A DNA stretch of 33,850 bases from Deltaproteobacteria bacterium (lineage in GTDB: Bacteria > Desulfobacterota_D > UBA1144 > Nemesobacterales > UBA2774), in the NCBI GenBank assembly GCA_029262255.1, contig JAJCZT010000025.1, positions 1 to 33,850 on the forward strand, in the 5' to 3' direction. Positions 1-11,855 of this stretch are shown one piece after another. The notes below the pieces were generated by a model. That model saw nothing but the letters and a program-made list of their open reading frames with translations, made no database searches and was not told the DNA's origin. Within the stretch, counting starts at the first letter, position 1. Every line of letters starts with the position of its first letter. Both the position numbers and the translations under genes were made by a program.

Positions 1-1820
<1,820 letters not shown>

Positions 1821-1978
1821 TTGTTTCCATTCTTTAGTATGCACTTTCGTCAAATCTGAAATATCTAAAAGTTTAGGATATCTATATATAAAATCCTGGA
1901 GTTCTCCGTGTTGGTAACGATTCGGCCGGTTCTCTACATAACGTGATTTCAAGCCATTAATATGATTGAGGGAGCTTA

Positions 1979-3043
1979 TCAGCCCATATAGCCGTAGTGC
2001 TGTAACACCAGGATCGCTATGCTGATAACGATAAGATTTACGATGGCCAGAGGGAAAAGTACTTTCCATCCGAGATTCATAACCTGATCATAACGGAAGC
2101 GTGGCAGGGTGAATCTGACCCAGATAAAAAAGAACAAGAACGCAAATACCTTGCCTACAAAAACAATTGGAGGCAGGTACCAGTACGTGTCGATATCAAC
2201 ACCAAACCAGCCGCCGAACGGTAGCGGATACCACCCGCCGAAGAATAGCGCCACAATCAGACACGACATAACAAGCATGTGCGTGTACTCAGCCATAAAG
2301 AACATTGCGAACTTCATACTGCTATATTCAGTATGGTATCCAGCCACAATCTCTGGCTCAGCCTCGGGCATATCAAAAGGAAGCCTGTTGGTCTCTGCAA
2401 AAACTGCGGCAAGAAAGACAATAAAGCCCAGTATTTGAGGAAAAACGAACCAATAGTGTTGCTGCGCTTCGATAATATCATCAAGCCTCAGTGACCCCGT
2501 CCAGGCAATTACTCCCAGTATGGAAATACCCATAGCAAGCTCATAGCTCACCATCTGCGCCGCACCCCTAAGACCGCCAAGGAATGAGTACTTGCTGTTG
2601 GATGCCCAGCCGCCCAGTACAATTCCGTAAACGCTCAATGAGCCTATTGCCAGTACGTATAGAATCCCGACATTTAAGTCGGCGATTTGGAGCTTCACAA
2701 ATATAGGATCTTGAAGCAGCCCAAAAAGGGTTGTCTCAAAACCTCTGCCTATCGGGATTACCGCGAGAGCAATTATTGCCGTGACAAGTGAAAATGCGGG
2801 CGCTGCTATATATATGTATTTGTTAGCGTCTTTAGGAATTATATCTTCTTTGAATATAAACTTTACGCCGTCGGCCAGGGGTTGGAGAAGACCAAACGGA
2901 CCTACGCGGTTTGGTCCTATTCTATCCTGAATAAATGCGCTTACCCGTCTCTCAGCAAATGTTAAATATGCAACAAGCGTGAGAACCGCGAAAAGAACCA
3001 GCACGATTTTTATTACTGCTATTCCTAATTCAGCCCAAATCAT
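1979..3043 (-). CDS. nuoH: NADH-quinone oxidoreductase subunit H
   Basis: 354 aa membrane protein; AERRVSAFIQDRIGPNRVGPFGLLQPLADGVKFIFKED, FAETNRLPFDMPEAEPEIVAGYHTEYSSMKFAMFF motifs diagnostic of NuoH. Confidence 0.97.
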   Translation of the reverse strand: MIWAELGIAVIKIVLVLFAVLTLVAYLTFAERRVSAFIQDRIGPNRVGPFGLLQPLADGVKFIFKEDIIPKDANKYIYIAAPAFSLVTAIIALAVIPIGRGFETTLFGLLQDPIFVKLQIADLNVGILYVLAIGSLSVYGIVLGGWASNSKYSFLGGLRGAAQMVSYELAMGISILGVIAWTGSLRLDDIIEAQQHYWFVFPQILGFIVFLAAVFAETNRLPFDMPEAEPEIVAGYHTEYSSMKFAMFFMAEYTHMLVMSCLIVALFFGGWYPLPFGGWFGVDIDTYWYLPPIVFVGKVFAFLFFFIWVRFTLPRFRYDQVMNLGWKVLFPLAIVNLIVISIAILVLQHYGYMG

Positions 3044-3066
3044 AGTTAGTCTCTTTGTATGTAGCC

Positions 3067-4665
3067 TTAGTCGGTTGTGCTTATCCCAAGAGTGCCGATG
3101 TTATCATAATTTATTCCTTCGTAAGCGGGTATATTCCGGGCTATATCCAGCATAATCTGCGAAGGATCGTCATAGCTAAAACTTTGTTCCTGCAACCTTC
3201 TTCCCAAAAGGGTCAATATTTCCCAATCGGGCTTTGCTGTTCCCGGCGGTTCAATAACCTGCTTTACCCTTTGAACCCTTCCCCGGTCATTTGTAAAGGT
3301 GCCTTCTTTTTCATACGCGCTCGCGCCCGGGAGTATCGCATTAGCTAACCTGGCGGTCTCAGTGAGTTTGTAGTCCTGTACAACGAGAAGTGATAGTTCC
3401 AAAAGAGCTTCTTTAAGTCTTTCCCTGTCCTTCTCCAAAACGTGATCAAATAAATCAAGTCCCGCAACATAAAGAACCTTCACTTTCCCATTCAAAATGG
3501 AATCTATTACTTCTAAAACATGGTTTGATCCATATGGGACACCCATATCCTTAACACCTCTACTGTTGGGGTAAGGGTCTGAGCTTAGTAACCCATGAAG
3601 TTTTAAATCGTTAATCAATCCTATGTTGCCCGCGATCTTACTTGTCTTTATAGTCTGGGTTATTTTCTTTAGGAGATATAGTTCTTCGTTGGTAAGTGTT
3701 GGAGATCCTAAGAACGCTATGGATTCCGGGGATTGGTTTGCCGCCTCTGTAATCTCACTACTTACAAAATCTATCGCCTGGTCCCACTGGGAAAGCTTAA
3801 AGCCCTCACCGTTTCTTAGTATCGGGTCCTTGAGGCGAGTGTCTCCTTCTTGGATATTCTTGAAATCGTAGCGTCCCCTATCACATATCCAATGCTCGTT
3901 TACATCCATATTCGTTTTGGGCCTCACCCTTGAGACCTTGCCTTTTCTGGGGTCAACCCCTACGGTTATATTACAGCCGTTACTGCACAGAGAACATACC
4001 GTGTCGGTAAATTTCCAGTACCAGACTCTTTCTTCATGAAGTGTGTCTTTATTAAGCAGAGCCCCCACAGGACATAGATCAGTAACATTACCTGCGAGTT
4101 CGTTGTCCAAATCTTTGCCTGGGAAGACTACAATTTTTTTCCTAAAGCCGCGTCCGCTAAACCCGAGTTCCCTGGTTTTGGTAACTTCATCAGTGAACCT
4201 AACGCACCTTGTGCACATTATGCAGCGGTTTGGATCATAAATTATTTTCTCACTAAGATAGTACTTCTTTCTGACTTTTTTCTCTTCCGGACCCTCAAAC
4301 CTGCTATATTCCGGTCCGTGTTGTACAGTTGTAAGCTGAAGCGGACATTCTCCCCCCTTATCGCATATTGGGCAGTCCAGCGGGTGATTTATTAAAGTGA
4401 ATTCGACAGTAGCCTTGCGGGCTTTTACCGCTCTATCGGAGTTTGTTTTAACTATCAGCCCATCGCGAACGTAGGTATTGCAGGCGGGCATGACCTTGGG
4501 AACTCCCTCTACTTCGACCAGGCATTGTCTGCACTGGGCGACCACGCTAAGGGCGGGATGGTAACAAAAATGAGGAATATCTATACCAATCCTGGACGCT
4601 GCTTGAATTAGATTCAGACCGTTTTCAACTTCTATTTCCTTTCCGTCTATTGTGAGTTTTGGCAT
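3067..4665 (-). CDS. nuoG: NADH-quinone oxidoreductase subunit G (compact, 532 aa)
   Basis: N-terminal 2Fe-2S ferredoxin motif (CYHPALSVVAQCRQCLVEVEG), HPLDCPICDKGGECPLQ, CIMCTRCVRF, CSLCSNGCNITVG, then a shortened molybdopterin-oxidoreductase-like region. Confidence 0.93.
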   Translation of the reverse strand: MPKLTIDGKEIEVENGLNLIQAASRIGIDIPHFCYHPALSVVAQCRQCLVEVEGVPKVMPACNTYVRDGLIVKTNSDRAVKARKATVEFTLINHPLDCPICDKGGECPLQLTTVQHGPEYSRFEGPEEKKVRKKYYLSEKIIYDPNRCIMCTRCVRFTDEVTKTRELGFSGRGFRKKIVVFPGKDLDNELAGNVTDLCPVGALLNKDTLHEERVWYWKFTDTVCSLCSNGCNITVGVDPRKGKVSRVRPKTNMDVNEHWICDRGRYDFKNIQEGDTRLKDPILRNGEGFKLSQWDQAIDFVSSEITEAANQSPESIAFLGSPTLTNEELYLLKKITQTIKTSKIAGNIGLINDLKLHGLLSSDPYPNSRGVKDMGVPYGSNHVLEVIDSILNGKVKVLYVAGLDLFDHVLEKDRERLKEALLELSLLVVQDYKLTETARLANAILPGASAYEKEGTFTNDRGRVQRVKQVIEPPGTAKPDWEILTLLGRRLQEQSFSYDDPSQIMLDIARNIPAYEGINYDNIGTLGISTTD

Positions 4666-4920
4666 AGAGAATATCTACAAAATCGAAAGCTTCAAAAATA
4701 GTATCTGACCATTATTGTATTAGCAAGTTAAAGAGGTTACGCGTTGGTCTTTTGAGATTTAAAATTAGACTCTTAATATAACGTTACGTATTAAATGGCG
4801 GATTAATTTTCTGCAAAAAACGGTGATTTTCGGGATACTTACGCCGAAAATGGATTAAGCGAAGCATTTCTCTCCAAGATGTTGTTTGTATGGGTTGTGT
4901 TATACTTGAATCATAAGAAT

Positions 4921-7900
4921 ATGCGCTCAAAAGTACTTAAACCCATAGGAATATTTCTTCTAATTTTAGCCCTCTTGGTAGGTCTGACATTTTTTGTCGT
5001 CCAATCCAGTTTTTTTAAGCAATTTTTGAGGGTCACAACAAACGCAATTGTTAGCTCTCTTACTAACCAGGGCTTTATAATTGGCAGCATCGAGGGGGAC
5101 TTCCTGAGAGGGATTATACTCCGGGACGTTTCCTTTGAGATTGAGGGTCAGCCCTTCATCGAATCAGATGAAATATTTATTGATTATTCCCTGCCGCTTT
5201 TACTAGACAGCTCTATGTTGTTTAGCAAAGTCATCCCCCTTGATGAAGTATCCATAACGGGGCTTCAAATCCACCTTGTTCATAACGAGGACCGTACCTG
5301 GAATTTTGAAAAGCTCGGCGCTTGGGAAGAAGAGAAGGATAGAGAAGAGTCACCACAATGGAATGTCTTTATTCAGAACGCAATTTTGACTCAAGCCAAA
5401 ATCAGGATTGACGATCGTGTTAAAAAGGAAGTAACGGACCTCAAATCAGACAAGATAGATCTCACCATTAAGATGTTTAAGATAGATGAGAAGATTGAAA
5501 TCGAATTAAGAAAAAGTAACTTGGGGATTTTATTTCAAGATACCGATAGCGATATTTTGTACTTGGACGACATCTCGGGCAGGGCGACTTATACAAAGGG
5601 AAAGGGAGTAGACAAATTCGATGTAAAGCGTTTGGATTTTCATTCCGGAGATGCTGAGATTGCTGTAAAAGGGGTAGCGACAAATCTGAAACATCCCGAA
5701 TTTACTCTTAAAGCTACTGCTGAGAACTTTGGTTTGGATGAAAGTATTGGCAATATCAATATGGAGTTAGTTGCCGATGGCGATTATGAAAACTATCAAT
5801 ATTTACGAGCTAAGGGGAAACTTAAACTTGTAGATTCAACCTTAAGAGGAGAGGGGTTGCGGGGCGCAATTGATGTTATAAATGTTGATGGCCCAGATAT
5901 AGTGCTAAAGGGAGGAACACTAAATACAGATTTTGGCAGCGCCTCGTTTGCGGGCAATTTAGATTTGGGGGAGATACTGGCCGAGGGTGCAAATAACAAA
6001 CTCGATATTAACTTCACAATTGATTCTTTGCAGGCTTCACGAGTTTTTGAGATGGTAGAACGGGGTAGTGTGCTGGAAGAAGACGTGAGTTTAGAAGAAC
6101 GGGTAAATTCAATTCTCGATGCAAATTTAAACTCCACATTTAATATAAGGGGAGATTGGAGTAAGCACCGCAATTTGCAAGCACAGCTTGATTTAGCCAG
6201 TCTAAGCCTTACGGGAAGTGATGTAGGGGAGCTAAGAGTAAGCGGTCCAATACAGATAACCGGCTCTAAAGTGGATTATGATCTTAATACAAGTTTTATT
6301 AAAACGGACCTGGCCTTTTTACTAAAGGATGAACATTACAAGAGCAGTATTAATTCAAACCTTCAATTAAAAGGTTCTATTCCTTTCGAAGGGGACTTTT
6401 TAGATGGTTTTGAGGGCTCCATACAAGGCGAGATTTTGCCATCTACCCTATCGGGGCTCGATATAAAACAGGGTGAAGTTAAGGCTTCCTACAATGAGAG
6501 GATACTCAGAATACAATCTCTTTTTGTTGACTCGGATTTATTAACTCTTACGGCATCCGGAAGCTTTAGCAATGAGGGGTCTAGAGGGATTAAATATGAT
6601 GCTGATATTAGAGACCTTAGCGTATTGTCTAATTTTATAGACGATTTTGATGTTAAAGGCTTCCTTAAACTAAGCGGTAGTTTAAAAGGTGATTTTACCA
6701 GACCCAGAATAATTCTCAGTGCCAAAGGGTCTGAGGTCGCCGATAATAAAGAAAGTTTTCTAATTCAGGAGATAGATCTTTCCGGAGATAGCTTCTTGAG
6801 TTTTCAGGACCCCAGGCTCCATATTAAAGGAACTTTAAGGGGCGCTGAAATTAATGGCAAGAGGATTAAGTCCGCAACTTTCCAAGCTGACAGCAAGGGT
6901 GAATTAATAGATGGAAGCCTTAGCATATTGGGGGCGTTTAATTCCAGGTACAAAATGGATTTCAGGCTCACCGAGCTAAATGAAAATGAGACGAAGCTGG
7001 AAATAAGTAGAATCAACCTCAATTTTCAAAAAGAGGTTCTCAAGAATAAGACCCCTGTTTACCTCTCGGTTTTCAAAGACAAAATAAGCATAAGCTCTTT
7101 TAATCTCTATCATAAAGATAACTATATTGTTGGAGCCGCTGATCTGGGTTTTGACGGCAGTCTTGATGGATCTTTAGAACTGAAAAAGTTAAACTTGGAA
7201 GATGTCTCTCAGCTGCTAAACCTGTTTTTCCCCTTAAAAGGGCAGCTTACAGGCAATATAGATTTAGATACCTCCCTTAAATACCCCGATATAAAAACCA
7301 ATCTTAGTGCAAAGAACCTGGAGTTTGTGAATTTTACAAGCGATGAGCTTATTCTAAATCTTCTAGTTTCTAAAAGCGGTGTAGATTTTGACCTCAATGT
7401 AACCGATAAGTCTCAAAAGATTCTTACAGCATCTGGAAAAGCAAATATAGACCTTAGTTCCCCGGATTTGGCGAATGCTTATAAGCAAGCGACTATCGAT
7501 GTGAGTGTCAAATCCGACGGCGTTGACATCAGTCCGCTTGCCGCATTTAATCCCGAGCTTGAGAAAATAGACGGGAAGTTAAAGATTGATGTAAGTGCTT
7601 TCGGCACTGGAGAGAATCCTAATGTGGCAGGCAAAATTGAGGTCGAAGACGTTAAACTCGATTTGTTTTCTCTACGTAATGAAGTAGAAATCCCTTATGC
7701 TGTTATCGATCTGGATGGAAATTATGGGCTTTTGCAGCCTGCAATCATAGATTCCGGAGAGGGGGAGGGTCTTTTTGAAGGGAAAATAGACCTGCGCGAT
7801 CTGTCTTATACGGGCAAGGGTACGATGAAAGGGTTTTTAGTGAAATCAAATCCTGATGATGTTACAGCAAACCTCGATGGTGAGTTAGATGTTAAAGGTC

Positions 7901-8835
7901 AGGGTTTTAAGGCGTTTATAGATGGAAGCATTTCGGCAAAAAATGTAAAGGCTATTGTTCCCGAGAAGCCGGTAAAATACATTGAGAATATACAATTTGT
8001 TGATGATAGAAACATTCAGGCTGAAGTATTTCTTTTCACCGGTAAGGGCCCGGTGGACTACTTTATTGAATATATTGCAATGGATATTGATGTTGATGTA
8101 CCAAATGATTCCTGGATTAAGGGAAGTGGAGCTAGTATTGAAGTGGAGGGGAAGCTTACGGTTAAGAAAAATTATGGAGAGATGTACATTGTAGGTGGCA
8201 ATATTGATGTCGTCAGGGGTGATTACCACTTTTTGGGAAAACTCTTTAATATTGAAAGCGGCACTGTCAGTTTTCGAGGCAAAGAGATTGTAGACCCCTT
8301 TTTGGATGTCACGGCTTTGTATGAAGTATCCCGTATTAAAATCTATATTAACATTACAGGTACGGCAGAGAAGCCCAAAATACAGCTTTCAAGTGACCCG
8401 CCGCTCGATGAAAATGAGATTGTTTCTTATTTAGTCTTTGGCACCTCATCGGAAAATCTTTCAACAGATTCTAGGGTATCCTTTCAAGAAAAAGCCGGCG
8501 AAGTATTGGGTACTATGGCAGTGGGGGAATTAAGGGAGATGCTCGGAGAAGAGTTTGCTTTGGATGTGATAACGATAAAAGGCGGACAAGCCGGATTTAA
8601 AGATACGCACGTTGAAGTAGGAAAGTATATTACTCAAGACTTGTATGTCGGCTATGAGCGCTTTTCCTATGAACGTTTTTACTATGAACGCTATTTCTTC
8701 AGCCCCGGACTCCCTTCGTCGATTGTAACGGCAAATAGGGCTGTAATAGAATACAGGCTTTTTGATTTCTTAACCCTGGAAAGTGATATTGGGGAAGAGT
8801 CTGGAGCTGATATCTTCTTTAACTTTGATTATTGA
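4921..8835 (+). CDS. tamB: TamB/DUF490-family translocation and assembly module protein (AsmA-like superfamily)
   Basis: About 1300 aa beta-rich protein with one N-terminal TM anchor (PIGIFLLILALLVGLTFFVV). C-terminal DUF490 motifs: GGNIDVVRGDYHFLGKLFNIESGTVSFRG, PPLDENEIVSYLVFG, EVGKYITQDLYVGYERF, DFLTLESDIGEESGADIFF. The ORF extends to 4879; ATG 4921 is the likelier start because a TATACT box lies just upstream. Confidence 0.88.
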   Translation: MRSKVLKPIGIFLLILALLVGLTFFVVQSSFFKQFLRVTTNAIVSSLTNQGFIIGSIEGDFLRGIILRDVSFEIEGQPFIESDEIFIDYSLPLLLDSSMLFSKVIPLDEVSITGLQIHLVHNEDRTWNFEKLGAWEEEKDREESPQWNVFIQNAILTQAKIRIDDRVKKEVTDLKSDKIDLTIKMFKIDEKIEIELRKSNLGILFQDTDSDILYLDDISGRATYTKGKGVDKFDVKRLDFHSGDAEIAVKGVATNLKHPEFTLKATAENFGLDESIGNINMELVADGDYENYQYLRAKGKLKLVDSTLRGEGLRGAIDVINVDGPDIVLKGGTLNTDFGSASFAGNLDLGEILAEGANNKLDINFTIDSLQASRVFEMVERGSVLEEDVSLEERVNSILDANLNSTFNIRGDWSKHRNLQAQLDLASLSLTGSDVGELRVSGPIQITGSKVDYDLNTSFIKTDLAFLLKDEHYKSSINSNLQLKGSIPFEGDFLDGFEGSIQGEILPSTLSGLDIKQGEVKASYNERILRIQSLFVDSDLLTLTASGSFSNEGSRGIKYDADIRDLSVLSNFIDDFDVKGFLKLSGSLKGDFTRPRIILSAKGSEVADNKESFLIQEIDLSGDSFLSFQDPRLHIKGTLRGAEINGKRIKSATFQADSKGELIDGSLSILGAFNSRYKMDFRLTELNENETKLEISRINLNFQKEVLKNKTPVYLSVFKDKISISSFNLYHKDNYIVGAADLGFDGSLDGSLELKKLNLEDVSQLLNLFFPLKGQLTGNIDLDTSLKYPDIKTNLSAKNLEFVNFTSDELILNLLVSKSGVDFDLNVTDKSQKILTASGKANIDLSSPDLANAYKQATIDVSVKSDGVDISPLAAFNPELEKIDGKLKIDVSAFGTGENPNVAGKIEVEDVKLDLFSLRNEVEIPYAVIDLDGNYGLLQPAIIDSGEGEGLFEGKIDLRDLSYTGKGTMKGFLVKSNPDDVTANLDGELDVKGQGFKAFIDGSISAKNVKAIVPEKPVKYIENIQFVDDRNIQAEVFLFTGKGPVDYFIEYIAMDIDVDVPNDSWIKGSGASIEVEGKLTVKKNYGEMYIVGGNIDVVRGDYHFLGKLFNIESGTVSFRGKEIVDPFLDVTALYEVSRIKIYINITGTAEKPKIQLSSDPPLDENEIVSYLVFGTSSENLSTDSRVSFQEKAGEVLGTMAVGELREMLGEEFALDVITIKGGQAGFKDTHVEVGKYITQDLYVGYERFSYERFYYERYFFSPGLPSSIVTANRAVIEYRLFDFLTLESDIGEESGADIFFNFDY

Positions 8836-8891
8836 CCTCCCTCGTAGAAAAAAATACAAAGACAATTCATTATATTAGTGTTCAGCAAAAT

Positions 8892-9260
8892 CTATGGTAT
8901 AGGTAGAAAACACTCGAATTCTTGATTCAGATCAGAATCTATCAATGTACTGAACTCAAGCCTTCCAAGAGGTGTGATATCTGTAAAATCAGTTATTTCC
9001 TCAGACATTCTATCTCTGCACCGCAGAAAGTCGCACTCTATTACCTCACAATCAAAATTTCTTATATTCAATGCAATAGTATCATCCAGATTGTCTACGT
9101 TTCTGCAGGACCAAGGTTTGCAGAAAGTTGGACCTATAGTTTCTGCTGGACAGGTTGATTCCAGGAGATTAACTCTACCTGGACTGCATGGACCATCATC
9201 ATCACAGCTCACCATCAATAATGGTATCAATAAAAACATCACTACTATAATCTTTGCCAT
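8892..9260 (-). CDS. small Cys-rich putative lipoprotein, unknown function
   Basis: 122 aa; MAKIIVVMFLLIPLLMVSC lipobox-type signal, then CDDDG; eight further Cys in the mature part; GAGG-type SD upstream of the ATG. Confidence 0.65.
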   Translation of the reverse strand: MAKIIVVMFLLIPLLMVSCDDDGPCSPGRVNLLESTCPAETIGPTFCKPWSCRNVDNLDDTIALNIRNFDCEVIECDFLRCRDRMSEEITDFTDITPLGRLEFSTLIDSDLNQEFECFLPIP

Positions 9261-9424
9261 CTTAGCCTCTCCCTCACTAATGATTTGCTCGTTTAAAGTA
9301 TAGAATATAAATAATTTCTTTGCAATTAGTTTAAAATAGTGATCTATTTGAGATTCAAAAAAGTAGTTAGATTAATTAATGTTTTTTGTGTCCGGCGATG
9401 TTAAGTGTTTATCTGAAGACTATA

Positions 9425-10609
9425 CTATTTATTCAGAAATCTTCTGATACCCCGTACAGCCTGCATAATGCGTTTTTCGTTTTCTACTAACGCGAACCTT
9501 ACGGACCCCTCACCGTAATTTCCAAACCCTATTCCGGGCGAGACGGCAACTTTAGCTTCCTCAATTAAGAGCTTTGAGAACTCGAGTGACCCCATGCTCT
9601 TAAAATCCCGGGGTATTTCTCCCCACACAAACATAGTGCCTTTGGGTTTTGGGATATTCCATCCTGCCCTGTTAAGTCCTTCTACTAATCTGTCCCTTCT
9701 TAACTTGTAAAGGTCTCTAATCTCGCCCACGCAGTCCTGAGGGCCGTTTAGAGCGGATATGGCAGCTACCTGAACGGGCGCGAATATTCCATAGTCCATG
9801 TAACTTTTAATTCGTTTCAGCGCCGATACAATCTTTTCATTCCCTACCATAAATCCCACCCGCCACCCGGGCATATTGTAGCTTTTGGATAGTGAGTAAA
9901 ATTCGACCCCCACTTCTTTAGCCCCAGGGATCTGAAGAAAGCTGGGAGCCTCGTATCCGTCATAGCAAAGCTCTGCATAAGCTAGATCATGAACCACTAT
10001 AAGTCCCGATTCTTTCGCAAGCTCGTATATGCTCTTAAAGAAATCAATATCAACTACCTCGGTTGTGGGGTTGTTAGGGAAAGAAATCATAAGAACCTTT
10101 GGCTTGGGCCATATTTCCTTAACCACTTTTTTAATCGATTCTATCAGCTCTGTACCGCCAGAGAGTTCCACGCTCTGAACATCACCTCTTGAGATGATCA
10201 CGGAATATATATGAATCGGGTAAGCGGGATTGGGCACGATCACCGTATCTCCCGGTGAGAGTATTGATAGCATCAGGTGAGAGATACCCTCTTTTGATCC
10301 TATTGTAACTACAGCTTCGGTGTCAGGGTTGAGGTCAACATTATATTTTCTTTTATACCAGTCGCACACAGCCAACCGTAATTTTGGTATGCCGGCAGAG
10401 GCCGAATACCGATGTGATCTTGGGTCACTGGCAGCTTCAATCAGCTTCTTAACTATGTGCTCAGGGGTTGGTTGATCCGGATTACCCATCCCTAGATCGA
10501 TAATATCTTCCCCCTTAGCTCTAGCTTTGGTTTTAAGCTCGTTAACTATATTAAAGACATAGGGGGGGAGCCGTCTTATAAGTGAGAATTCGTCTGGTGA
10601 ATGTGGCAT
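9425..10609 (-). CDS. alaC: pyridoxal-phosphate aminotransferase, class I/II, AlaC (YfdZ)-like
   Basis: [92 protein letters not shown] (PLP Lys), [24 protein letters not shown]. Confidence 0.88.
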   Translation of the reverse strand: MPHSPDEFSLIRRLPPYVFNIVNELKTKARAKGEDIIDLGMGNPDQPTPEHIVKKLIEAASDPRSHRYSASAGIPKLRLAVCDWYKRKYNVDLNPDTEAVVTIGSKEGISHLMLSILSPGDTVIVPNPAYPIHIYSVIISRGDVQSVELSGGTELIESIKKVVKEIWPKPKVLMISFPNNPTTEVVDIDFFKSIYELAKESGLIVVHDLAYAELCYDGYEAPSFLQIPGAKEVGVEFYSLSKSYNMPGWRVGFMVGNEKIVSALKRIKSYMDYGIFAPVQVAAISALNGPQDCVGEIRDLYKLRRDRLVEGLNRAGWNIPKPKGTMFVWGEIPRDFKSMGSLEFSKLLIEEAKVAVSPGIGFGNYGEGSVRFALVENEKRIMQAVRGIRRFLNK

Positions 10610-10642
10610 CGAAGTTCCTTTTTGTTTAGGGATAATATATTC

Positions 10643-10667
10643 TAATCCTTGACAATCTCAAGGATTA
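10643..10667. repeat. perfect 10-bp inverted repeat, 5-nt spacer, between divergent alaC-like and rlpA genes
   Basis: TAATCCTTGA caatc TCAAGGATTA read directly. Confidence 0.8.
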
Positions 10668-10706
10668 TCAGCCAAAATATTTCATTATATAGAAAATACG
10701 GGGTTG

Positions 10707-11096
10707 ATGAATATCAAATTTATTGTACTTGTCTTAATTTTAAGTTTTTTCTTTCCATTATCAAGTGATTCTCTTGAGCATTCTCCTCAATATGGAAATG
10801 CCTCCTGGTACGGTGGTGCTTTCCAAGGCAGAAAAACAGCTAGCGGTGAGCGTTTTGATATGCATAGTTTTACCGGAGCTCATAAAAAATTACCTTTCGG
10901 AACAATTATCAGGGTTACAAATCTACGAAACGGTAAAGAAGTTTTTATTAGAGTGAATGATCGCGGCCCATTCGTAAAAGGACGGATAATTGACCTTTCA
11001 CATGCTGCCGCCAAAGCTATTAATTTCAATAATAAAGGGGTTATTAGGGTCAGGATTGAAGTTCTCTCTTTGCCTGGTAGTCCAACTTCAGGCTGA
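10707..11096 (+). CDS. rlpA: RlpA-like double-psi beta-barrel protein, short form without SPOR domain
   Basis: Signal peptide, then [70 protein letters not shown]. Start taken at ATG 10707 (track uses TTG 10704). Confidence 0.85.
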   Translation: MNIKFIVLVLILSFFFPLSSDSLEHSPQYGNASWYGGAFQGRKTASGERFDMHSFTGAHKKLPFGTIIRVTNLRNGKEVFIRVNDRGPFVKGRIIDLSHAAAKAINFNNKGVIRVRIEVLSLPGSPTSG

Positions 11097-11153
11097 ATCT
11101 AATATCTCCGTGTTCTTTGGAAGATAGTGACCGTGTGTTAAAATCCAATCAAT

Positions 11154-11825
11154 ATGAATATTAGAGCGCTTCTGTTATTATTTCTCCTTCCTATTGTTTT
11201 CTCGTGCGGGAAAAAGGGGGTTACTCCATATCCTGCTCATCAAGAACCTCCCTCTCAAGGATTTGTAACTGAAGGCTCCACACAAATAGGTCTTGCTTCC
11301 TGGTATGGTCTAGAAGAGCACAACAACTATGCCGCGAGCGGCGAGCGCTTCAGTAAGCATGCGTATACCGCAGCGCATAAAACTCTGCCCATGGGCACTG
11401 TAGTAAGAGTGACCAATTTAGAAAATGGAAGAGACGTTATTGTAAAGATAAACGACAGAGGGCCATTTGTGGGAGACCGCATAATTGATCTGTCTCATGC
11501 ACCCGCTAAATCGGTTGATATGATTCAAAAAGGGGTGGTTAAAGTAAAAGTTGAGGTTGTCTCGACCCCGTCCACAAGAAGCTCTAACTATTTTGACCCG
11601 GAATATACTGTTCAGGTAGCATCATACCGCGACAATGCAAATGCGAGTATTCTAAAAAGGAAGCTCGATATTGAGTACAGTGATGTCAGAGTTGAATCAG
11701 TCAAGGTTAAGGGAGACACTTATTACAGGGTCCGAGTGGGGCGCTATTCCGGCAAACGGGATGCTGAAAAGGCAGCTTCTAGACTCAGAAAAAAGGGCTA
11801 TACGACAAGGGTCATTCTCGAGTAG
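11154..11825 (+). CDS. rlpA: RlpA-like septal ring lipoprotein, DPBB domain plus C-terminal SPOR domain
   Basis: Lipobox [47 protein letters not shown]-terminal YTVQVASYRDNANASILKRKL...YYRVRVGRYSGKRDAEKAASRLRKKGY SPOR signature. Confidence 0.92.
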   Translation: MNIRALLLLFLLPIVFSCGKKGVTPYPAHQEPPSQGFVTEGSTQIGLASWYGLEEHNNYAASGERFSKHAYTAAHKTLPMGTVVRVTNLENGRDVIVKINDRGPFVGDRIIDLSHAPAKSVDMIQKGVVKVKVEVVSTPSTRSSNYFDPEYTVQVASYRDNANASILKRKLDIEYSDVRVESVKVKGDTYYRVRVGRYSGKRDAEKAASRLRKKGYTTRVILE

Positions 11826-11855
11826 TTAAAGATTGATTTTAAGAGGGCGCATAAT

